Shown: in pieces, positions 45,244-52,400 of the stretch
Layout of the letters: every line of letters begins with the position of its first letter
How positions within the stretch are numbered: the first letter of the stretch is position 1
Assembly: GCF_023336905.1 (NCBI RefSeq)
Contig: NZ_JAMBLS010000018.1
Coordinates: forward strand, 1-64,000
DNA: 64,000 nucleotides
From: Bacteroides sp. ET71
GTDB taxonomy: Bacteria; Bacteroidota; Bacteroidia; Bacteroidales; Bacteroidaceae
Reading direction: 5' to 3'
The notes under the pieces: generated by a model
Told to the model about the DNA's origin: nothing
What the model saw: the letters and a program-made list of their open reading frames with translations, nothing else
The model's database searches: none
Program-made: the position numbers and the translations under genes

Positions 45244-45394
45244 CTGTTTGCACGGGATTATCGATAAAAATTTTGTAAAGAATGTGCTTTCCCGTCGTTT
45301 GTTCAGTCATTGCACAAAATGGCGGGAAATGTGTTAAATAGGTGACATCATTTCAGAGAGCGGGGAAAAAACTTTTATTTTTCCCTGTTATTTC

Positions 45395-45425
45395 TTTGGT
45401 GTAATGAAAAAAGTGTCTATTTTTG
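45395..45425 (+). promoter_or_regulatory. Canonical promoter of the YjbH/OmpA operon
   Basis: TTTG (45395-45398), 19 bases, TATTTTTG (45418-45425): a perfect consensus, 44 bases ahead of the first gene. This separates the operon from the sulfonation cluster. Confidence 0.85.
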
Positions 45426-45468
45426 CACCGAGTTTTGTGTCGTAATAGATACAAATAGAGATTGAAAA

Positions 45469-46722
45469 ATGAGGTTAAACAAAAGCGCTGACATGAGAAA
45501 GTGCCTGACTACAAAAACAATAGCACTACTGTTTGGATTTTGCCTGTGTTGCCTGTGGATACAGAAAGGATTGGCTCAGACGGGAGAGGAAACGGTAGAT
45601 GCGTTGGTGGAAATGGGATTTGAGAATGTCGGCTGGACGGAAGATGCCGAAGAACGCGTGTATGTGTTGCAAAACACTGCATATCGCCTGCATGGTATCG
45701 GAATCGGTAAAGCCGTCGACGTGATTCAGGAAATAGGGCTGCCCGAAAACAAATCGTGTCGCATTATTGTTCTGGATAATAACGTACCTCAGATTTCTCT
45801 TTGCTACCATCCCATTATTGGGGACAGCGTGCCGGAAGCCGAACGCCGCGACTGGAATGTCAGTTATGATTTAGACGGGGCTTGGAAGAAAGTGCGCAAG
45901 GTGAAGAAGAAAAATAGTTCTTTGTTCAAGGTTGATATAGTGGTGTATCCTGAGTTATCTATGCAGAATCTGGTTATAAATAAGATGTACACTTTCTTGT
46001 TCAACTTAGATCCCACCATAGAGGTTTCTTTGTGGAAAGGGGGAAAGGCTACTGCACAAGTCATTATTCCTGTTTATAATGAATATGGTTCTGCATACGG
46101 GCAAGTCCGGCAAGGATATATCGGACTAAGCCAGCAAGTGCGGTTGCCGTGGAATACATTCCTGACGGCAGCCGTAGGTTCGTTTACCAACAACCGTTGG
46201 GGAGGCGACTTGAGCGCGATACACTATTTTAAGGACGAACGCTTTTCCGTGGAGGGGCGAATCGGGTATACCGGTGCATCGCGTTTTCATAATTGGCGTT
46301 GGAAGGTAAGTCCGTTGAAACGGTTAACGTGGACATTGGGAGGCGGTTTCTATTGGCCTCAATACAATACGCAGTTCAAACTGAAAGTGGAACAGTATTT
46401 GTTGGGGGAAAAGGGAGTCCGGTTTGAAATGACGCGTAACTTTCGCTATACTTCCATCGGTTTCTATGGCATGAAAGTGCAATATGCCGGAAACAATGGT
46501 TATAATGCAGGTTTCCGTTTTCAGATAAACTTGCCTCCGTATAAGTATAAGAGAAGAGGCTATATCCCGCGTGTGTTGCCTTCCCGGTCATTCGGAATGT
46601 CATACAACGCAGGGAACGAACGCTACTATGGCAAGTCCTACACCCCGGTGTTGGGCAATACCATAGCGCAAGAGAATAGTCTGAACCCATATTTTATAAA
46701 GAGTGAATTGTTAAATTTTTAA
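45469..46722 (+). CDS. YjbH-like outer-membrane beta-barrel protein, second-half type
   Basis: 417 residues. Signal peptide (ALLFGFCLCCLWIQKGLAQ), an N-terminal domain of about 130 residues (VDALVEMGFENVGWTEDAEE, reminiscent of secretin/DUF-type soluble domains), then alternating strands such as GQVRQGYIGLSQQVRLPWNT, FSVEGRIGYTGASRFHNWRW and MKVQYAGNNGYNAGFRFQIN. The pattern is like the C-terminal part of YjbH, a lipoprotein/barrel of the Gram-negative exopolysaccharide (group 4 capsule-like) systems. Annotation by resemblance only. First of four genes; a second YjbH-like gene follows two genes later. Start at 45493 also possible. Confidence 0.62.
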   Translation: MRLNKSADMRKCLTTKTIALLFGFCLCCLWIQKGLAQTGEETVDALVEMGFENVGWTEDAEERVYVLQNTAYRLHGIGIGKAVDVIQEIGLPENKSCRIIVLDNNVPQISLCYHPIIGDSVPEAERRDWNVSYDLDGAWKKVRKVKKKNSSLFKVDIVVYPELSMQNLVINKMYTFLFNLDPTIEVSLWKGGKATAQVIIPVYNEYGSAYGQVRQGYIGLSQQVRLPWNTFLTAAVGSFTNNRWGGDLSAIHYFKDERFSVEGRIGYTGASRFHNWRWKVSPLKRLTWTLGGGFYWPQYNTQFKLKVEQYLLGEKGVRFEMTRNFRYTSIGFYGMKVQYAGNNGYNAGFRFQINLPPYKYKRRGYIPRVLPSRSFGMSYNAGNERYYGKSYTPVLGNTIAQENSLNPYFIKSELLNF

Positions 46723-46732
46723 TTTTATTGAG

Positions 46733-47662
46733 ATGAAAATGAAAAGTAAATTTTTCGGGCTGAATGCCAAGTTGGCATTAGCTGTGTTGGCAGTGGGTGC
46801 GATGTTTACTGGCTGCTATGATTCTGAAAACGGTGATGTTACGAAGCCGTATGTTGCACCGGATCCAGTGTATACTGTGTCAGGTACCGTAACGGATGCT
46901 TTGACAGGTGATGTAATTGAGACTGCTAGGGTTACGGTATCGGATAGCAAAGGCGACCTGGAATGGAAGGCAGGAACTTATTCTGTGCAAGTAAATAGTT
47001 CCGGCAGTAAAACTGTTACAGTTGAAGCTGAGGGTTATGATAAAGTGACTCGTGACATCACTATTGCACCTTTGGAGAAGGGGCAAGCTTCTACTACCGT
47101 AGTGAATGTGGCTTTAACTAAAACTGGCGCTATTAATATTAATAATGTTAAGGTTTCTGTCGGTGATTCAAAGGCTGCAGCTATACCTAAAGTTTTGAAG
47201 CCTGAAGGGGAGGAATTTAAAGGATTGGATCTGACTGCGGATGAAAATGAAGCTGTTTTTGTGCGTAATTTCAAGGTTGTAGTCGGCGCTGTTACTGATC
47301 CTGAGGATATCGAAGAAGCCTTTGCCGGTGCTCCTTCTGGTTTGATTGATTATGCCAAAAGTTATTTGGGCGCTTTAATTGGAATGTTCGGTAAAGCGCA
47401 ACAGATAGAAGTTCCTTATACGATTTCTATTCCTCCTTACCAATGCGTTGAGGATGTCACTATTACTTATAATATTGTAGAAACACTTTATACGTTTGAA
47501 TATAAAGGTGACATTTATAATGTTTCGGTTAAAGGTGTAAGGACATATACTTTCAGTACGAATTTTGTACCTAACCATAATTTTAGCCATACTCATGGAC
47601 ACGGGCATGGAGAAAATGGTGCACTGAATGCTGGTGGCGGTATCTTAACTTCCGAAATGTAA
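46733..47662 (+). CDS. Lipoprotein with carboxypeptidase-like domain and His-rich tail (DUF3869-like)
   Basis: 309 residues. Lipoprotein signal ALAVLAVGAMFTGC, then CYDSENGDVTKPY with an acidic stretch. Residues about 42-125 form a CarboxypepD_reg-like beta domain (YTVSGTVTDALTGDVIETAR, VTVEAEGYDKVTRDI). The remainder resembles, from memory, the Bacteroides family DUF3869. The C-terminus HNFSHTHGHGHGENG has six His within 13 residues and suggests a metal-binding tail. It lies 10 bases after the first YjbH-like gene and 40 before the second. Confidence 0.65.
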   Translation: MKMKSKFFGLNAKLALAVLAVGAMFTGCYDSENGDVTKPYVAPDPVYTVSGTVTDALTGDVIETARVTVSDSKGDLEWKAGTYSVQVNSSGSKTVTVEAEGYDKVTRDITIAPLEKGQASTTVVNVALTKTGAININNVKVSVGDSKAAAIPKVLKPEGEEFKGLDLTADENEAVFVRNFKVVVGAVTDPEDIEEAFAGAPSGLIDYAKSYLGALIGMFGKAQQIEVPYTISIPPYQCVEDVTITYNIVETLYTFEYKGDIYNVSVKGVRTYTFSTNFVPNHNFSHTHGHGHGENGALNAGGGILTSEM

Positions 47663-47702
47663 ATTGAAAGGAACTAAGTAGAAAGTAAAGTTAGGAAGAA
47701 TA

Positions 47703-48455
47703 ATGATGTTAAAGAAAATATTATTATTTGGTGTAGTTTTATGCTTTCCTCTCTTGCTTTCTGCTCAATTGACGTATGGCACCACCGGTCTTCTCCATGC
47801 CCCCTCGGCAGAGATGCAGCGGGATAAGACGGTGATGATCGGTGGTAACTTTCTGAACAAGGAGATTACTCCTCCTACGTGGTATTACCATACGTACAAT
47901 TACTTTCTGAATGTAACCATCTTTCCGTGGTTGGAGGTTGCCTATACGTGTACCCTCTTTAAAGCGGAAGCATTGGGTCTGAAGCCCTATGGTTATTCCG
48001 GTTTTACCAACCAAGACCGATACTTCTCTTTCCGGCTTCGGTTGCTGAAGGAAGGCCAGTTTTGGAAGTATATGCCGGCAGTGGTAGTGGGAACCTCGGA
48101 CCCCTATACAGAGTCAGGAGACGGACAGATTTCGTCGACGGAAGGAAACGGGTATTTTTGCCGCTTTTACGTGGCTGCTACCAAGTTCATCCCGGTAGGC
48201 AAGAAAGAACAGATAGGTGTGCACCTGTCTTGGCTTTTCAACCACCGCAAAGACTATCCGCTCAATGGACCGGCTGTAGGGTTGACGTGGAATCCGTCGT
48301 TCCACCCTCAGTTGAGAGTGATTGCAGAATACGACGCGAAAGATGTCGCAGTGGGTGCCACCTATTTGCTTTTCAACCATTTGCACGCGCAGGTAGAATT
48401 GCAAAAAATGAAGTACTTTACCGGCGGTCTTACTTATAAGATTTATTTGAAGTAA
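47703..48455 (+). CDS. YjbH-like outer-membrane protein, first-half type
   Basis: 250 residues. Signal peptide (LLFGVVLCFPLLLSA), mature start QLTYGTTGLLHAPSAEMQRD, which matches the 'YGxxGLlxxPsA' beginning of YjbH proteins. The rest is barrel-like: PWLEVAYTCTLFKAEALGL, FSFRLRLLKEGQFWKYMPAV, LRVIAEYDAKDVAVGATYLL and the closing TGGLTYKIYLK. Its function is unknown; YjbH proteins are connected with polysaccharide export. Full-length YjbH is about 700 residues, so here its two parts seem to be coded by separate genes. Confidence 0.72.
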   Translation: MMLKKILLFGVVLCFPLLLSAQLTYGTTGLLHAPSAEMQRDKTVMIGGNFLNKEITPPTWYYHTYNYFLNVTIFPWLEVAYTCTLFKAEALGLKPYGYSGFTNQDRYFSFRLRLLKEGQFWKYMPAVVVGTSDPYTESGDGQISSTEGNGYFCRFYVAATKFIPVGKKEQIGVHLSWLFNHRKDYPLNGPAVGLTWNPSFHPQLRVIAEYDAKDVAVGATYLLFNHLHAQVELQKMKYFTGGLTYKIYLK

Positions 48456-48512
48456 GAAAATGGTCGGAGCAAATATGAATAAAAAGAGTTGAAATATTAA
48501 AAACAAAAAACA

Positions 48513-49703
48513 ATGAAAAGTAAATTAGTAATATTATCTTTGATGTTGGCAGGTGCAGTAATGACTGTAAATGCACAAACAAAAGAGAAATACGTCAACG
48601 AAAAAGCTTCGGATAATATATTCGTGAGTGTTACGGGCGGTATTTCTATGACGAACTCGGGTAAGAGTGAGGGCAAGTTTGGTAGCCCGGCTCCCCACAT
48701 TACAGTGTCGGTTGGTAAATGGATTACTCCCGTTTGGGCTGTTCGTGCTCAGGGAGGTCTGTGGAGAACTAATTTCGATACATTCTGGTCGAAAGGCACA
48801 TATGCAGAAAATGGTGATATGCTTGGCTCTGACAATAGCTATCACAAGAATGTGGGACAGTTGCGCTTGGATGCTATGTTCAATATTTCTAATGCTATTT
48901 GGGGCTATAATCCTGATCGTCTGTTTAACTTGTCGGTTTTCGCAGGCCCAGGCTTAACGATTGCTAAAGGTAATGGCTCATTTGACGTAGTGAATAATTC
49001 CACTAATACAGCTTGGTCTAAAGTTCAAAGTGGAGATAACAATGTGGGTGCTTATGTGAACGGTTCTGTTGGTTTGCAGGGTAAGTTCAATGTTAATAAG
49101 TATTGGGATATTGATGTAGAAGCTCGCGGTGAGTTGGCTTCTTCTTACTTGGGTTATTTGTCTTCTTCTCGTACGGTAGGTGGTCTCTACTTTGGCGTAG
49201 GTGCTACTTATACTTTTGGTGGCAAGAAGTTTGTGCCTTATACATCTAAGGTTGATATAGACGCATTGAATGCAGAAATCAACAAGTATAGAAGTGAACT
49301 TGAGCAGGCACAGACAGACTTGGCAAGTGCTAAGAATGCTGCTGCAAATGTAGAGCCGGAGGTTCGCGAAGTAGTGAAGGAAGTACAGGTTGCAGGTCCG
49401 CGTGCTATCTTCTTCAAGATTGGTAGTGCCCGTCTGGATGATTATGGCAAGGTGAATATCAAGTTGGCTGCCAAGATTCTGAAAGAAAATCCGGACAAGA
49501 AGTACAAAGTTGCCGGTTATGCTGATAAGGCTACAGGTAGCGCTTCTTGGAACCAGAAGTTGTCTGAAAAACGTGCTCAGGTGGTTTACGATGCTCTGAT
49601 TGCTGAGGGCGTTGATAAAGACCAACTCGAACTCGTAGGCTTCGGCGGTACTGAGAATATGTTCGGTAAGAACTTCTTGAACCGTGTGGTTATTCTTGAG
49701 TAA
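48513..49703 (+). CDS. OmpA family protein
   Basis: 396 residues. Signal peptide (LVILSLMLAGAVMTVNA), N-terminal beta-barrel (about 22-245, ending GGLYFGVGATYTFGGKKFVP), a coiled-coil linker (DALNAEINKYRSELEQAQTD) and the OmpA peptidoglycan-binding domain (about 285-396): FFKIGSARLDDYGKVNIKLA, YKVAGYADKATGSASWNQKL and SEKRAQVVYDALIAEGVDKD, with the C-terminal Arg of the family (NRVVILE). It anchors the outer membrane to the wall. Last gene of the YjbH operon, ending at a terminator. Confidence 0.92.
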   Translation: MKSKLVILSLMLAGAVMTVNAQTKEKYVNEKASDNIFVSVTGGISMTNSGKSEGKFGSPAPHITVSVGKWITPVWAVRAQGGLWRTNFDTFWSKGTYAENGDMLGSDNSYHKNVGQLRLDAMFNISNAIWGYNPDRLFNLSVFAGPGLTIAKGNGSFDVVNNSTNTAWSKVQSGDNNVGAYVNGSVGLQGKFNVNKYWDIDVEARGELASSYLGYLSSSRTVGGLYFGVGATYTFGGKKFVPYTSKVDIDALNAEINKYRSELEQAQTDLASAKNAAANVEPEVREVVKEVQVAGPRAIFFKIGSARLDDYGKVNIKLAAKILKENPDKKYKVAGYADKATGSASWNQKLSEKRAQVVYDALIAEGVDKDQLELVGFGGTENMFGKNFLNRVVILE

Positions 49704-49732
49704 TACTATCCGATAAGTAGTATAATAGGTAG

Positions 49733-49762
49733 AAGGGGCATCCGCAGAGGATGTCCCTTTTT
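49733..49762 (+). terminator. Terminator after the OmpA gene
   Basis: AAGGGGCATCC (49733-49743) with GGATGTCCCTT (49749-49759), then T-rich sequence. One G-T pair in the stem. Confidence 0.85.
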
Positions 49763-49767
49763 CGTTG

Positions 49768-49851
49768 TCTAAAGTGTTACTTTACGATGCTAAAGTAGGT
49801 GTTTACGACGCTAAAGTAGATGTTTACAATGCTGAAGTGGATGTTTGCAGG
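49768..49851. repeat. Tandem array, 21-base unit, four copies
   Basis: Copies begin at 49768, 49789, 49810 and 49831. The core TAAAGTAGGTGTTTACGA is partly palindromic (TAAA ... TTTA). Copies differ at 3-6 positions, so it is older than the 5799 array. Confidence 0.75.
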
Positions 49852-49892
49852 TATAAGTTGATGTTGGGTATACTATAAGGAGGGGGAGTATC

Positions 49893-50045
49893 TGTCATTC
49901 TGAGCGAAGTCCGCAGGACGTAGTCGAAGAATCTCACTACGTGCGCTGCTCAGGGAACCCGTGTCTTTCGGAAGGTGTATCGATTTCATTTTGCATCCTC
50001 TCTTACTTCTCCCGTTTGCAGAGGGGCAATATTCAATATGACAGC
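49893..50045. repeat. REP-like intergenic element, copy 3
   Basis: TCATTCTGAGCGAAGTCCGC and GTAGTCGAAGAATCTCACTA at 49896-49942, and TTCAATATGACAGCAAGC at 50033-50050, together form an imperfect palindromic element with the same words as at 1-111 and 44108-44186. Confidence 0.55.
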
Positions 50046-50119
50046 AAGCGATTTTTGAACGACAAGCTCTGAAGCGGTGATTATTTTCTTGTTTGCATGG
50101 AGAAGTCGCCATAATATTT

Positions 50120-50127
50120 TATATTTG
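50120..50127 (+). promoter_or_regulatory. -7 element of the Rpn gene
   Basis: TATATTTG, 25 bases before the start; no TTTG at the ideal spacing. Confidence 0.5.
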
Positions 50128-50152
50128 CAGTTGTAATTCATATTAGAAGTGT

Positions 50153-51217
50153 ATGACTATCATTGCCAATCCGATTTACGATTCAGTATTCAAGTTCCTG
50201 ATGGAAGATGAGCGTGCAGCCAAGGTGCTGCTTTCCGCATTGTTGAAGCAGGAGGTCCGTGAACTGAAAATGCGGAGAAATGAATATACGAATATCCGTC
50301 AGACACGCATTTCGTTGTTTCGCATTGACTTTTCTGCCAAGATACATGATTCGGCGGGAAAGGAGCAGTTGGTGCTGATTGAGTTGCAGAAAACTTGGTT
50401 GGCCACGGAGACGTTAAGGTTCCGTCAGTATCTTGGTGCGCAATACCTGAACAATGAGAATGTGCCTTCGGGTGAGAATGTCGGCGGCTATGGCTTGCCC
50501 ATCATTTCGATTTATATCTTGGGTCATAAGTTAGGTGATTTGCAGGAACCGGTGGTTTATGTCCGCCGCCGTTATTTGGATTATGACAGTAATGTGATAG
50601 AAGAAGGTGTTCCGGACCCTTTTATTGAGAGCTTGACACATGACAGTGTGATTGTGCAGCTTCCTTATTTGCGTGGTCGTGCCCGTAATCATTTGGAGAG
50701 ATTGTTGAGCGTGTTCGATCAGGAATATCGTGTGGCTGCGGACGAGCATTTGCTCCAAATAGATGATGAGAGAATGGACAGTGAGGGACGTCTGTTGGTG
50801 AATCGCCTGGTAATGGCTGCAGCTTCTCCAGAGATCAGGCGTGATATGCAAGTGGAGGATGAAATCTTGTCTGAAATCGAGGCTCGTGATACGACCATTA
50901 TGATGAAAGACAAGGAGATAGAACAGAAATCTCAGGAGATAGAACAGAAGTCCCAAGAGATAAAGCAGAAAACTCAGGAGATAGAACAGAAATCCCAAGA
51001 GATAAAGCAGAAGTCCCAAGAGATAAAGCAGAAAACTCAGGAGATAGAACAGAAATCTCAGGAGATAGAACGGAAGTCCCAAGAGATAGAGCACCAAAGG
51101 ACTATTTTGCGTGTAACAGTGCGGAATCTTTCTTCGCGTGGTATGACTGTTGCTGAGATTGCCAAAATTTTGTCTGTCCCGAAAGAACTGGTGGATTCTT
51201 TATTAGATGGACGGTAA
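50153..51217 (+). CDS. Rpn family recombination-promoting nuclease/putative transposase, with heptad repeat
   Basis: 354 residues. The PD-(D/E)XK nuclease core is N-terminal: NPIYDSVFKFLMEDERAAKV, RIDFSAKIHDSAGKEQLVLI, ELQKTW (the E-x-Q/K element). Residues 255-310 are eight perfect-length copies of EIEQKSQ/EIKQKTQ-type heptads coded by a 21-base minisatellite at 50915-51082. The end (LRVTVRNLSSRGMTVAEIAK, ILSVPKELVDSLL) is the helical motif of intact family members. Rpn proteins are linked to RecA-independent recombination and, in recent work, phage defence with in-frame short products. No transposase neighbours or terminal repeats are seen. Confidence 0.87.
   Translation: MTIIANPIYDSVFKFLMEDERAAKVLLSALLKQEVRELKMRRNEYTNIRQTRISLFRIDFSAKIHDSAGKEQLVLIELQKTWLATETLRFRQYLGAQYLNNENVPSGENVGGYGLPIISIYILGHKLGDLQEPVVYVRRRYLDYDSNVIEEGVPDPFIESLTHDSVIVQLPYLRGRARNHLERLLSVFDQEYRVAADEHLLQIDDERMDSEGRLLVNRLVMAAASPEIRRDMQVEDEILSEIEARDTTIMMKDKEIEQKSQEIEQKSQEIKQKTQEIEQKSQEIKQKSQEIKQKTQEIEQKSQEIERKSQEIEHQRTILRVTVRNLSSRGMTVAEIAKILSVPKELVDSLLDGR
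50915..51082 (+). repeat. Coding minisatellite, 21-base unit, eight copies
   Basis: Units start with GAGATAGAACAGAA or GAGATAAAGCAGAA and end in TCTCAG, TCCCAA or ACTCAG. All are 21 bases (7 codons), so gain or loss of copies keeps the frame. The variants are partly ordered (pairs such as AAACTCAG recur every third unit), a sign of multi-unit duplication. Confidence 0.9.
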
Positions 51218-51259
51218 TAGAATGCGACACACGTTTCCTCTCTTTCCAAAATTTTGTTG

Positions 51260-51267
51260 TATTTTTG
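51260..51267 (+). promoter_or_regulatory. -7 element of the ruvX promoter
   Basis: TATTTTTG just 10 bases before the ATG at 51277; the transcript would have a leader of only a few bases. Confidence 0.5.
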
Positions 51268-51276
51268 TGCCCGAAT

Positions 51277-51693
51277 ATGAGTAGAATAATGGCCATAGAT
51301 TACGGACGTAAACGTACGGGCATTGCGGTGACTGATACGTTGCAATTGATTGCAAATGGTTTGACTACTGTGCCGACGCACCAGTTGTTGCAGTTTGTCG
51401 TAGACTATGCGGCTCATGAATCAGTGGAGCGTATATTGGTGGGATTGCCTAAGCAAATGAACAACGAGCCTTCGGAAAACATGAAGTATATCGAGCCTTT
51501 TGTGCGTTCTTTGCAGAAACGTTTACCAGATATCCCCGTGGAATATGTAGACGAACGTTTCACTTCTGTTTTGGCACATCGAGCAATGATAGATGGCGGA
51601 TTGAAAAAGAAAGATCGTCAGGATAAGGCGTTGGTGGATGAAATTAGTGCTACTATTATTTTACAGACATACTTGGAGTATAAGCGACAATGA
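51277..51693 (+). CDS. ruvX: Holliday junction resolvase-like protein RuvX/YqgF
   Basis: 138 residues from ATG at 51277 (frame open to 51265, but the promoter lies there). RNase H-like: MAIDYGRKRTGIAVTD holds the first catalytic Asp, RILVGLPKQMNNEPSENMKY the middle block, VEYVDERFTSVLAHRAM the Glu/Asp, and KKKDRQDKALVDEISATIIL the final acidic residue. E. coli YqgF is implicated in 16S rRNA 5' processing. def follows after 31 bases. Confidence 0.94.
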   Translation: MSRIMAIDYGRKRTGIAVTDTLQLIANGLTTVPTHQLLQFVVDYAAHESVERILVGLPKQMNNEPSENMKYIEPFVRSLQKRLPDIPVEYVDERFTSVLAHRAMIDGGLKKKDRQDKALVDEISATIILQTYLEYKRQ

Positions 51694-51724
51694 TCACGAA
51701 TAAAATAAAGAAAACTATAGAAAT

Positions 51725-52282
51725 ATGATTTTACCTATCTACGTGTACGGACAACCCGTATTGAGAAAAGTTGCAGAAGACATTGAACTAGATTACCCGA
51801 ATCTGAAGGAATTGATAGATAATATGTTTGAAACGATGGACAAGGCCGATGGAGTGGGGCTGGCAGCTCCGCAAATCGGATTGCCTATTCGTGTGGTGGT
51901 TATCAATTTGGACGTTCTGGCGGAAGATTTTCCTGAGTATAAAGGCTTTCGTAAAGCATATGTTAATGCCCATATTCTGGAAGTGGGCGGTGAAGAAGTG
52001 CCTATGGATGAGGGCTGCTTAAGCTTGCCGGGTATTCATGAGACGGTAAAACGTGGTAATAAGATTCGTGTGCAATATTTGGATGAGAATCTGGAGGCGC
52101 ATGATGAGATCGTTGAAGGTTATTTGGCGCGTGTGATGCAACATGAATTTGACCATCTGGAAGGAAAAATGTTCATCGATCATTTGTCTCCTCTTCGTCG
52201 GCAAATGCTGAAAGGCAAGTTGAATGCTATGCTGAAGGGCAAAGTATCTTGTACGTATAAAGTGAAGACTGTACATAAATAG
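51725..52282 (+). CDS. def: Peptide deformylase
   Basis: Removes the formyl group from nascent proteins. 185 residues. All three motifs: GVGLAAPQIGLPIRV (motif 1), EGCLSLPGI (motif 2, Cys ligand) and QHEFDHLEGKMF (motif 3, His ligands and Glu). The C-terminal tail (LKGKVSCTYKVKTVHK) is longer than in E. coli, common in Bacteroidetes. In an apparent unit with ruvX. Confidence 0.97.
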   Translation: MILPIYVYGQPVLRKVAEDIELDYPNLKELIDNMFETMDKADGVGLAAPQIGLPIRVVVINLDVLAEDFPEYKGFRKAYVNAHILEVGGEEVPMDEGCLSLPGIHETVKRGNKIRVQYLDENLEAHDEIVEGYLARVMQHEFDHLEGKMFIDHLSPLRRQMLKGKLNAMLKGKVSCTYKVKTVHK

Positions 52283-52400
52283 ACGGGCTTATATAAGAAG
52301 GTGTAAAAGGCTCAAAAAATATAAAAAGTATTTTGTTTATCCTGCCAAATAAATGAAAAGCATTATTTTTGTCCTCGTTTACAAGCATTCATGACACGAG

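Larger units (their letters stand above)
49704..50152. other. 449-base spacer
   Basis: Contains the ompA terminator, the 21-base array (49768-49851), REP-like element copy 3 (49893-50045) and the TATATTTG element of the Rpn gene (50120-50127). No gene seen. Confidence 0.6.

Noticed and set aside
50153-51217. Insertion sequence, because Rpn proteins are called putative transposases
   Set aside because: No terminal inverted repeats or target duplications could be seen around the gene.
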